Source: Epilithonimonas sp042695135 (GTDB lineage: Bacteria; Bacteroidota; Bacteroidia; Flavobacteriales; Weeksellaceae). Taken from it: a stretch of DNA of 64,000 nucleotides. Position 1 is the first letter of the stretch. Every line of letters begins with the position of its first letter. The stretch lies in assembly GCF_042695135.1 (NCBI RefSeq), contig NZ_CP170547.1:3100001-3164000 (forward strand). Direction: 5' to 3'. The position numbers and the translations under genes are program-made. Positions 9,301-17,900 of this stretch are shown in pieces. Below the pieces are notes generated by a model. The model made no database searches, was not told the origin of the DNA, and saw nothing but the letters and a program-made list of their open reading frames with translations.

Positions 9301-11515
9301 AAGCACTGGTAAGACTAAGTACTGTAGGACCACAGATATTATTATTATTAATATACGTAGCAGCCGCAGTAAGATTTGTAAAATTACCACCCGTTCCTAC
9401 AGTGTAGGTTCCGGAAAGACTGGTTTGAAAAGCAGCACTTGTGGTACTATCGTTAGCCGTATTGGCATCTGTTGAAGCATTAGGTGATGCTGTGGAAGCT
9501 ACAATTGTGTAGCTTACAGAACCCAGAAAATTATACGTTCCAACAACTACATTTGCAGTTGCACCGCTTGCTAAACTTCCTGTCCAGCTGTATGGTGTCT
9601 GAGCAACTCCGTTTACAGACCAGTTGATGGTTGCAGAAGTTAATGCTGCAGTACCATAATTTTTAAGTGTTACTGTAACGTTCTGCGTCCCCGGACAAGT
9701 GATACTTGATGTTGTAATTGCAGAAATCCCGGCATCGTTAGCACCTGTAACAATTGTTATTTCATCTGCTCCTATGTCCGGAGTTGTACCTCTGGCATCG
9801 CCATCAATATCTGTGGCTACACTTACATTAGCCCCTTTACTTTCTACATTACTGATCTCAGAAGAGGAAGAATTAAGATGCAAATTGGTTGCGTTTGTAA
9901 ATGGGGCAGCATTGGATGATGCGTATGATGCATTATCATTGGTCGCACTGCCTATTGTGGTCGTATAAGCCCTTTGATTAGTAGTTGCAGGTGTAGTTGT
10001 AGAAGCATTAAAACCTGCAACTGTATATGTATTCACTAAATTAGATGTATTTGTAGTACTTAAAACAGTTCCTGCCGAGTAGTAAGCATTATTATTTAAA
10101 GTGAGTGCAAATGTAGAAGTTAGTGCTGATGGCAATTGCATACAAGTAATTGTAGAAGCTGTAGCACCCGTCATTGTATTGTTAAAGATATTATTTCTAA
10201 CATCCAAACCTGTAGATGTACTTGCAGTAACCGTAAAACAAGCTGCAACATCTGGATTTGATGAAGTAAGTATTGCCCCAGATAGGTTTACGGAATTATG
10301 ATAAATTTTATGTCCTGTTCCTGACGCTATTCTTATACCTCTAATACCATATGTCTGCCCATAATTGCTATTATCAAAAACACTGTTTAAACCGTAAATA
10401 AAATTATTCTGAATAACGTTTCCTGTTCCTCCAAGTACATTAATACCATAGGAAGCCCAGGCACCGGTACTTCTTGATATTATATTTGATATTATATTTT
10501 TCTCTATTGTGAATTGGTCACCTGCAACAGTAGAAATATCACCTATAGAAATACCTCTTAAACTCGAACCTAAGTAGGATTCTATATTTTGTATATTATT
10601 ATTTCTTACTATACCATTACTACTCCCCTGCACACCAATACCATAAGAATAAACATTAGTTGCAGAACCAATAGTGCTTGCGCCGATGATATTATTAGAT
10701 ATCAATAATCCTGTTGCAACGGTCGCAGCTGAGCCTTGAATCATTATTGCTCGTGCACAAGCATTAATTTGATTATTATCAATCGTTAAATTAGTATAGG
10801 TTGCTCCTGTTCCTACAACTGTAGTGGTAGATGCAATTGCTGCAGGTGCATTAGTTGCTGCAGTAGTAACATTTCTATTTCCTGCATATATACCATAAGA
10901 TAAATTTTCAGATGCCGTTGTACTAGTATTAGCAGAAGCGTTTCGTCCTGTTGCATTACCGTTAATTATACAATTCTTTATAGTATTGGAATTGGCAGTC
11001 GTGGCAGTTGTTGCATCTACTGCTATACGGATTGCCATAGCATAAGTCACTGTTGCGGCAGCAGTATTAGTGATGGTTAAGTTTCGGTTTGTTCCGGATG
11101 TATTTGGATTATCCCCATCAATCGTGACATTATCAGCACCGTTAAGCTCTATTAATCCTCTACCGGTAACTGTTGGACCTGAAACCGTAACATTATCAGC
11201 AATAGGATTTATTTTCACAGAGGTGTAGCTAGCACTACCGGCGCCGGTGCTGTTTAAAACCATTGCAGCAGTCTCGGTTGTATTTGAACTAATTGCAATA
11301 TTAATAACTCCCGTATGCGTACCCGCATTGATTGCTGTAAATGCAGCACCAAGAGTGGTATAACTACTGGAAAGGGTTCCACCAGTAGCAGTAACACTTA
11401 CCTGCGCTACAGTTTTTGTTGAGAAAAGAAAAGCAATAAGAATGAAACCAAAAGATTTCCAATTTGAACACAGGCTCGCAGCTTTTTTGCCAGAAAACAA
11501 TAAATTTTTAATCAT
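3362..11515 (-). CDS. Giant T9SS-secreted protein A: triplicated beta-helix modules
   Basis: This 2717-residue protein has an N-terminal signal peptide ending near VAQ (residue 38). Three right-handed parallel beta-helix regions follow (about residues 40-590, 700-1190, 1310-1780), rich in short N-N-T-I-type rungs, each ending in a DIGADE- or DMGADE-type line. The first two are followed by a CARDB-like domain (near 590-700 and 1195-1310) starting NDAGISAI and containing TVTLKNYGTAAL. Next are an Ig-like domain (about 1780-1870) and a MAM-like jellyroll (about 1915-2085, SATLTFYHYYRF). The last roughly 468 residues are the module shared with the next three genes (YWSSPV, GKGYAIR, GNPYPSN, KVGQGFIVQAK, T9SS end GVYIIRAENSGNIRTKKIIK). 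It is probably exported by T9SS and surface-held or released, likely as an adhesin or matrix protein. No catalytic motif was recognised. I see no strong terminator after it. Confidence 0.88.
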   Translation of the reverse strand: MIKNLLFSGKKAASLCSNWKSFGFILIAFLFSTKTVAQVSVTATGGTLSSSYTTLGAAFTAINAGTHTGVINIAISSNTTETAAMVLNSTGAGSASYTSVKINPIADNVTVSGPTVTGRGLIELNGADNVTIDGDNPNTSGTNRNLTITNTAAATVTYAMAIRIAVDATTATTANSNTIKNCIINGNATGRNASANTSTTASENLSYGIYAGNRNVTTAATNAPAAIASTTTVVGTGATYTNLTIDNNQINACARAIMIQGSAATVATGLLISNNIIGASTIGSATNVYSYGIGVQGSSNGIVRNNNIQNIESYLGSSLRGISIGDISTVAGDQFTIEKNIISNIISRSTGAWASYGINVLGGTGNVIQNNFIYGLNSVFDNSNYGQTYGIRGIRIASGTGHKIYHNSVNLSGAILTSSNPDVAACFTVTASTSTGLDVRNNIFNNTMTGATASTITCMQLPSALTSTFALTLNNNAYYSAGTVLSTTNTSNLVNTYTVAGFNASTTTPATTNQRAYTTTIGSATNDNASYASSNAAPFTNATNLHLNSSSSEISNVESKGANVSVATDIDGDARGTTPDIGADEITIVTGANDAGISAITTSSITCPGTQNVTVTLKNYGTAALTSATINWSVNGVAQTPYSWTGSLASGATANVVVGTYNFLGSVSYTIVASTASPNASTDANTANDSTTSAAFQTSLSGTYTVGTGGNFTNLTAAATYINNNNICGPTVLSLTSAYSSSGETFPIAINAISGLSATNTLTIKPATGATPTISGSSTSSIIKLNGADYVTIDGSNAAGGTTKDLTITNTSTTSSTAAIWLSSLGAAAGSTNNTVKNTNISTGTLSNLTYGITLGGATLGIAGADNDSNTIQNNAITVASNGIDAIGTSSNVNDNLVISGNTVSYTSGSLASIGIRVGYGLNGSIAGNTISASSSIAGTPVGISIETGFTSSSITKNKINGITTSATTGYAGRGITIGTGTASSNLTVANNMIYGVNGSNFSSFGNSSSIGIGIGMIGGGATLTVTTGGVNLFYNSINMYGSYTRPNVCVTTALYIGSGASALDIRNNVLVNSMNNTDTSAGASKNYAVYSAAANTAFTNINYNDYYVSGTQGVLGFLSSDATTIAAWRTATGKDVNSISTDPVFISNTNLHLNSGTPSAVESAGTAVSITDDIDGDTRGTSPDMGADEITVVVGPNDAGISAIPTTGITCPGTQNIIVTLKNYGTAALTSTTINWSVNGVSQTAYSWTGSLASGATVDVVLGTYNFLGGVNYTIIATTSLPNGATDSNTANDSKTSAVFQTSLSGTYTVGAGGNFTTLTAAVSAANAKGLCGPTVFSLTDALYTTSETFPITINSLAGASATNTLTIKPATSATPIIRDNNSTGIIVLDGANYVIIDGSNISGGSTKNLTIRNNNAVTGVGIGFKNGASNNVVKYNNILTAQASTTTYTGSVTFSTSTAAAGNNNNTIQENKFGPSNSLPTIAVYNLGSSTAKQNTGNMITKNDISDFAYAGIYDTGFSSGFIYDGNLIYGTQTQTSSTMLVGMLFDNATIYSPTIKNNKIYDLKTTNTSTTTGYLKGIDLYDIAASTCLIYNNMINLYGNGAGAPGIRISGIEDESTVGTVNIYYNSVNITGSASSASGSFGFLKNYSDTTVLKNNIFSNIRISSGTGAQYSIVWDSSQGGALTSDYNDFYSSGNANNILAATTANITTLADWKSTTGKDANSLNVMPSFVSTTDLHITAGCTSLESAGTPISGITTDFDGATRSATTPDIGADEFTGNIPPKVTSVTNGENCGTGSVLLTANSTDPSVTGYNWYTVATGGTAVNGATPTTTNWSTPSLSTTTNYYVAAYNGTCESDTRILVTATIKPTPTDIVVSPTILPSSSAAACDIDYVKLEATGGMIASSNVNVLNMTFENGLTDSVSGTWTTANNSTSGTPSNSAWTIRNNAYVYSSVTFNSNDASKFIMSNSDSQGVGGITNTELTSPVFSLKNYTSATLTFYHYYRFNNTESTKVQISTDGGANWATTDLATYTSTQGTSTAFSLVTLNLSSYLNQENLKIRFLYNATYDYYWAIDNIKISGDKSEQKVVWSPVTGLYTDSTLTTPYNGTDYVSTVYAAPTTATTYTAKATLGTCDKTVSTASIVRLKKEFVGPGTDWNTASNWFPAQVPDSDKCASIPATKTVVINVNNAETKSLTIASTGKTTIAANSSLKVMEAINITNNAANDNLTLESDASLLQVNGSAVNTGKIYAKRDVKMRQLDYTYWSSPVKDQVLLNTVNVNAANSSGGFSEGTPNNRTYYYNETNDKFYPTTDAKFVNGKGYAIRGKSTYGSTPTSDTNLKFVGEPNNGSYSINVQKSPNSPATVEHGYNMIGNPYPSNMDFVKFFYLGNNSNVINAKAWFWTNVTPTLNQDGSAYAGNNYATITLTGGTPPTYSDTTVTPSPGSGAYIPTKNIKVGQGFIVQAKNIGTAQTLTFDNTIRTNESGLFFNNKNNSSDVNRYWVKLTSPSKIVNTILIGYIDGATNQYDANYDADLLSIGDDSFYSKLNTQKLQIQARVNPLNIEDIIPLGTKYSSAGSYKISLGNKEGIFESENKIYLLDKLNNTYTDLTAQDYIFTANKGTDETRFEIVYKNKEVLSANDVKKSDFLVYKDGGYFVITSSRNLGDIELYDASGKLVGAKSSSQKEFRWDVNALPSGVYIIRAENSGNIRTKKIIK
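7285..7945 (-). repeat. Second copy of an intragenic module (CARDB-like plus beta-helix opening)
   Basis: This stretch of the first giant gene closely matches 9105-9760 at DNA level. Both encode the CARDB-like domain (NDAGISAI, then INWSVNGV and SWTGSLASGAT), the linker SLSGTYTVG, and the opening of the next beta-helix (TLTIKPAT, VIIDGSN or VTIDGSN). By eye the two copies differ mostly at third codon positions. Confidence 0.75.
9105..9760 (-). repeat. First copy of the intragenic CARDB/beta-helix module
   Basis: This is the partner of 7285-7945. The order within the unit (CARDB-like domain, SLSGTYTVG linker, beta-helix start with ETFPIAIN and TLTIKPATGATPTISG) is the same, so the gene grew by in-frame duplication of a unit of about 600 codons. 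Confidence 0.75.
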
Positions 11516-11569
11516 ATCTTAAGTGTTTAAACAAACTTTTATATTCCAAATGGAACTATAAAGAGCTTG

Positions 11570-11577
11570 CAAAATTA
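11570..11577 (-). promoter_or_regulatory. -7 promoter box of giant gene A
   Basis: TAATTTTG on the minus strand fits the Bacteroidota -7 consensus TAnnTTTG. It lies about 55 nt upstream of the ATG at 11515, giving a leader of roughly 50 nt. I see no clear -33 TTTG. Confidence 0.6.
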
Positions 11578-11895
11578 TAATTTTTTTTGTATTATTTTAA
11601 TAAAATTTTTAATTATTTAAAAAAAATTATACCATATACTCATTATTGCATAGTAATATCAAACTACTGTTTAATTAATAACTAATCATATAACAGTTAC
11701 TTTGCATTGTCATTTAAAATAAAAAGAGATAAAATAAACGTTAATCCAATCTAAAAAAATTATAATATCGTATAGAAATGAAAAAAAAAATTAATAAAAT
11801 AATGTAAAAATTTTTAACATCTCTTCGTCTTTAAAAACCTTAACAACAGTGAATTATTATAATCATAGTTTAACAAAAACCGCTAAGGAATACCA

Positions 11896-11929
11896 AATAA
11901 AAACCGTCTCATAATATATACGAGACGGT
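11896..11929 (-). terminator. Rho-independent terminator after giant gene B
   Basis: An 8-bp GC-rich stem (ACCGTCTC at 11903-11910 with GAGACGGT at 11922-11929) is followed on the minus strand by TTTTTATTTGG. It lies 26 bp beyond the stop codon of the gene at 11956-19062. Confidence 0.85.
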
Positions 11930-11955
11930 CTCTTAAAAAGTTTTTATAGATTAAT

Positions 11956-14900
11956 TTACTTCATTATTTTTTTACTTTTCATATCACCAGAGTTTTCTGT
12001 TTTTATGATATAAACACCATTTATTAATGCAGAAGCATCAATTTTAATAAATTTATCTTTGGTTGAAGAAGTTACCAACAATCTTCCTGATGTGTCATAA
12101 ACTTCTATTTTCCCCAAGGCTTTTGAGGAATTAATTACAAAATCATTACCATCTCTGTAAACTACAAAATCAGTTTTTGTAGGAGCATCTGCATCCAAAA
12201 CTACATTTTCTTTGTACACAATCTCAAAACGTGTAGTGTCTGTTCCTTTGGTTCCTGTAAACGAATAACTGTCCGAATTACTAAGATCAATATATTTATT
12301 CAGCAATTTATCCCGAAGGTATACTTTCTGATTGCTATTAAATATACCTTCCGGATTTTTCAATTTTATTTTGTAATTACCGGTTGCAGAATAGACGTTT
12401 CCTAATGGAATAACATCTTCTGTACTGAATGTATCGGCTTTCCCCTGGATTGCCAGTTTTTTAGTACCTAAAACAGAATAGAATGAATCCGAACCAACAA
12501 CGAATAACTCCGCATCAAAATCAGTTTCATAACTATTCGTAGCACCTGGAATATATCCTAGAAGAATAGTATTCACAAGGTTATTCGGAGATGTCATTTC
12601 TAACCAAAATCTGTTTTTAGAATTACCATTTTTCTGGAAGAATGTTCCTTGATCTGTAACTCTTATATTATTAGTAAAATCCAAAGGCAGATCTTTTCCA
12701 GTTTGTTTTGCCTGAACAATGAAAGCCTGTCCTACCTTAATTTTTCCATTTGGCACAACGGAACCATTATAAGGATTCGACGGGTTATAAGTTGCCGGCG
12801 AGCCACCAGTTCCATTATAAACTGCATAATTATTTCCGCTGTAATTAGAACCTGTCTGAGCCGCAGTATAACTGTTATTGGTCCAGAAAAATGCTGTAGA
12901 ATAGATCTTTGTGTTATTAAGGGTAAACAACAAATCAAAATCTATATTGGATGGATATGGATTACCAACCAAATTATATCCGTGTGTTGCATTGGTCCAT
13001 TTCAGACTCTGGAATTGCAGATTAGCATTATTCGGAACCCCGGTAAATTTATACGTTTTATTATATCCGTTGGTTCCCGTTTCTGCACGGATGGCATAAC
13101 CTTTTCCAGTAAGGAAATTAACATCACTTGTTGTTACAAATTTATCTGTAGATTCTGTGTACTGTAAATATCCTGTTGCTGGTGTATTTGGCGAGAATCC
13201 GCTTGCTCCTTTTATCACCTGGCCGTTAACCGGCGAACTCCAATAAACATAATCCATTTGAGTTGAAATATTATTCATATTTACAACATCACGTTGGGAT
13301 TGTATATTACCCGAGTTTACAGCATTGGCATCCTGTAGAAGTTGAGCATTATTTTCAAAAACAACTGCTCCTCCGGTATTATTAATTCCTTTGTGAGCAT
13401 AGAAAACATTAGCATTTACGTTATCAGCAGTTTTTGATAGTTGCAGAGTTCCTGCACTTACCGTTGTTAAATTATTGACTGTTAAGTTTCCAGCCGGAGA
13501 CTTGATCCCTGCTGATGAAACATTAAGATTTTCGTAATTTAAAGCAGTTGTAACAACTTGATCTGTTCCTGTATAGTCAATTGTAGAACCCGATTCTAAA
13601 GTAATAACAGGACTGTTTGTATTCTTAATAGCAGTGCTTGTTCCTCCACTGAAACCATTAACATTAGGAACTTTAAAAACTCCGCTTCCTTTAACCGTGA
13701 AAGTTCCTCCTGCTTGGAATGTCAACCCTGCAGCATCTGTAGTACCTGCCTTTACATTACTGCCGGAAATAATTACATTAGCATACTCAATAGGATCAGT
13801 TGTTGCCGAAACCCTGATCTGATCAGCTGACGATCCTGCAAACTCTATCGTAGAAGAACTTCCAAGATCGTAAGTTCCTCCCATTCTTGGTTTGGGATCT
13901 GTACCGCTGCCCAGAATTAATTTTGAAGAATCCTGCATTTTCAGACTCGTTGCCGTATTTCCAAAAGTATGAGCAGATGCATCCACTATTGTATTAGCAT
14001 CCTTGATGGTAACAGTGCCTGCTATAGAAGTCATTGTTGGAGTTGTTTTGGTACCACCACCGCTGAATGTTAAATTTTTATATGCAAAATCCGTTACAAC
14101 TTGATCTCCATTCAATCCATAAACAATAGTAGAATTATTACCAAGTGTTGGCGTAATACCAGGAAGAGAAGTACCTGTCCCTGTAAAACCTTGTGCATCA
14201 CGCGTAATGAATGTTCCGTTAATAACAATGCTGCCACCACCATTTGTAATCTGATTTTCACCATTATTATCAAATGTTGCATTAGCATCAACTGTCATTA
14301 CCCCACCTAAATCTAAGTTATTCCCAGCTGAATTAAGCGCAAACACAGACGTTCCGTTGATATTAACAGCACCAGAAACAGTAATATTACCAGTTTTATT
14401 AGAGGTAACATTCGCATTGTTAAAAGTAAGACTTGCAGGGTTCCCCATTGTTACAGTCGGGAATGGTGCAGTTGTATTGGCATTGAAAGTATAGTTCGCA
14501 CCATTTGCCGAGAAAGTTTTGGTCCCGGAAACAGCAACCGAAGCCGGTACACCTCCTGTATTTGATGTAATAATCGTAGAACCCGCTGCTTCTGTGAAAC
14601 CACCCGATCCGGTTACGGCATACGTTCCAAAATTGATTGTTCCATTATTGGTAAGTGTGCCCGAAGATAAAATAAAATTACTTGTTACCGATAATGAACA
14701 AACTGATGAAACTGACACACCATTTGTATTGCTAAGAGTCAATGCACCGCCAGAACCTCCTATTTCTGCATTTCCGGCAACAGTATCATCTCCGATTTGC
14801 CATTTTCCTGTTCCACCACTAATAGTCATGGATGAAGTTCCTGTGGAAACAATACCATTTCTGAATGTTCTGGATCCGTTACCAGCCCAAACAACATTTG

Positions 14901-17900
14901 CTCCGTTTAACTGGAATAAGCCATTAATGATTGTAGCAGAACCTCCACTCAAACTGCCTCCTGCGATTTTAGTGATTCTGAATATTGGAACTACAGAAGA
15001 TGAAACTCCTGGAAAATAAGTCTGTCCTGATATACCTGGTGTACTTCCTGTATTATTCCACTCTAGGATTGCTGCATTATTCCAAATTATCTGAGAAGCA
15101 CTAGAAAAACCAAATGCTCCATAACCGGATCCAACAGCAGAAGATGTACCATCTCCAACCAAAATCTTACCGGACACATTCATGGAGGCGCTGCCAGAGA
15201 ATATTATTGTGCTAGTATAAGCGGAAGTGGAGCCACTATTCATAACCTGCAGAATACCTCCACTTTGGACATCAACATCTACTCCGCTTCCGTCATTAAT
15301 ATTTAATGTTCCGAGAGTAGAATCGACAGTCAACTGGCCATTGGCTATTAGAAGTTGGTCAATCGTAATATTCGTATCGACCGTTATGTTATTCCCATTT
15401 CTAATTGTAATTGTATTGGCTGCAGACGTTGGCGAAGCTGTCGCAGTAATCCAGGTAGAATTATCCGGAGACGACTGCCAAGAGCCAGCGGTTGCCCAAG
15501 AACCTGTAGCCACATTACTTCTGAAATAATCCGATGCCGATGTCACAAGTATAATATTAAATGTATTTGAATCAACTCCTGTCAATCCTGATGAAGCTGT
15601 ACTTAACTTAAATCCTGTTCCCGCGGCTGTATGCTGTAATGCAGAATAAGTTGCTAATCCAGCAACAGCCGTTGCAGTAACCGGAGTTCCGGAAAGCGTA
15701 CCTGTAGATGTAATTGCTACAGATGATACAAAATCTAAATCTCTGTTTGCATTTACATCATTTGCCGAAACTGTAACAGCAGGTGACATATTAGTATTGA
15801 TGTTCGTATTGGTCGGCTGCTGCACAAACGCTAGTCTGTCCGCTACTACTTCTATTCTGTTATTATCTCCGGCAGTAGATGTTGCGGCTGCACCAGCTGC
15901 TGTAGTTGCAAAAGTTGAGCCTGTAGTATCTGCAGTTGTAGTTGCAGTAATGCTAACACCAAGCTGCTGATTATCTGTTACTGTTGTTTTGAAACTAACT
16001 CTTATGCTAAAATCTTTTGTCCCTCCATCTGGCGCAATTAATGTAGCTAATGATGCATTGGTAAATGAAAGCGTTGTTGACCCTGCTTGCTCAGCAATTT
16101 CAGTAGCACCATCATAAATAGCAACTCTTCTGACATTTCCTCCGTTGGTTAAATTGAAATCCAGACGTGTTAACGTTGTACCCAAATTATCCGTATCAGC
16201 AGTCGCTCCGCCATCTCGGATGGTGAATTTTGCAATTTCTATATCATTACTTCCTCCTGAAATATCTGTTGCCTGATAATTAGCGTATAATATATTGGTC
16301 GGATAGGTATAACCGGATTTTACGACAATATCCGATGATGCATTGGATGTTGCAGTTCCTGAGATATTAATAATATAAGGATTCTCGTCACCGTCATTAT
16401 TGATTAATGATAATTGAGCCGTTTTAGCACCTGCACTTGTCGGAGAAAAAGTAACCGTGAAAGTAGTCGAAGAACCACCTGTAACAGTTGAAGATAATGC
16501 CTGAGTTACACTGAATTGGTTTGCATTGGTACCGCTGATGCTTAGAGCACCAAGGGTCAAATCATCTTGCCCTGTGTTCTCTACTGTAAAGCTAATAGCC
16601 GAAGAGCTCGTTCCGGAAACCTGACTTGAAAATGCGTAGCTTCCTGCGGATGCAATAGTTGTGGTGTTCTGTTTTACATTAATCTCCCTCGGAGTTTTAA
16701 CAGTAACGACAGCGCTGTTGTTACTCCAGGCTCCGCCTGTACCTCCATAGTAATACTCTGTACTTCCTGTTATTTTGTAACGGAATGCCATATAATATGT
16801 TCCACTTGCTGTAAGTGGTGTTGCCATATTATAAACATATTCATCATTGTTTCCATAATCAACATTATATGTTGCCGTATACCAATTCGTCCAAGTATTA
16901 GGATTAGTATTTGATGAGCTATATCCTACCTCAGCACTAATACCTGCTCCCTGACCTGCGGGCTCAGTAGTTCCGGCTTTATAGACCTGGCCATAAACAT
17001 TGTAGTTATTTCCTAAAACAAGTGTTCCGGAAGTTGGAGACTGGAAATTACCAAAACCTACAAGATTATGGTTAACGGTAATGGTTCCACTATCGTTATT
17101 CCATAATCCGCCGGTTCCGCCATATTTATAAGTCCCTCCATTATAATTAAACCTTGAAGCGATGTAATATGTCCCTGGAGTCAGTGCCGGAAGTGTCACT
17201 TTATATTCATCATTATTACCAACATCCACATTATATGTTGCTAAGACCCAAGTCCACCCGCTAGCCGAATTTGGATTTGTGTTGCTTGTAGAATAACCTA
17301 TCCAGCTCTGGATATTTGCGCCCTGTCCTGCAGAATTTGTTACACCGCCCTTGTAAACCTGTGCATAAACTGTATTAGTAGTTGCGCCTTCGTTATAAGT
17401 TGTTGGTGTAGATATGTATTGCAGATTAGCCCAGTCTACTTCCTGATTTGCAGCTGTAGTTCCACTTGCTGTTGCACTGAAAGCCGTTTCTGTAGAATCA
17501 CCGTTTCTGGCTTTTACCTGGAAAGTATATGTTGTATTGGCTGTTAAACCTGTGACTGTTTTAGTACTCCAGGCTGAAGCTGTCTGCCAAACTGCAGAGG
17601 CTCCTAAAGTTCCGTCTGCCTGTACATATTTACTTGTTGTTGTTTCGTATATTGCATAGGTTGTAGCCGCAGGATTACCGTCACCCGAAGTTATTGCAAC
17701 ATTCAGGCTGCTTACAGCTGGTGTATTAACAGTTGGTGCAGAAGGCGTGTTTGCTAACGTGTAAAAATTGGATTCTGATCCGTATCCTGTACCTATAGAA
17801 TTGGTTGCATAAGCACGGTAATAATAACGTGTATTAACTGCCAAACTGGCTAATGAACTAGTAAAAGAACCCGTTCCTGTTCCATTAGAAGTTCCTGAAG

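Larger units (their letters stand above)
11516..11955. other. 440-bp AT-rich spacer between giant genes A and B
   Basis: No gene is visible. The spacer holds the promoter of the downstream giant gene (11570-11577) and the terminator of the upstream one (11896-11929). The rest is poly-A/T-rich sequence with no clear repeat. Confidence 0.7.

Noticed and set aside
4836..10301. Several plus-strand frames of 80-130 codons inside giant gene A
   Set aside because: They are antisense to Thr/Ser/Gly/Asn-rich coding sequence, which leaves few stops on the opposite strand and gives Val/Pro/Ala/Ile-rich nonsense peptides.
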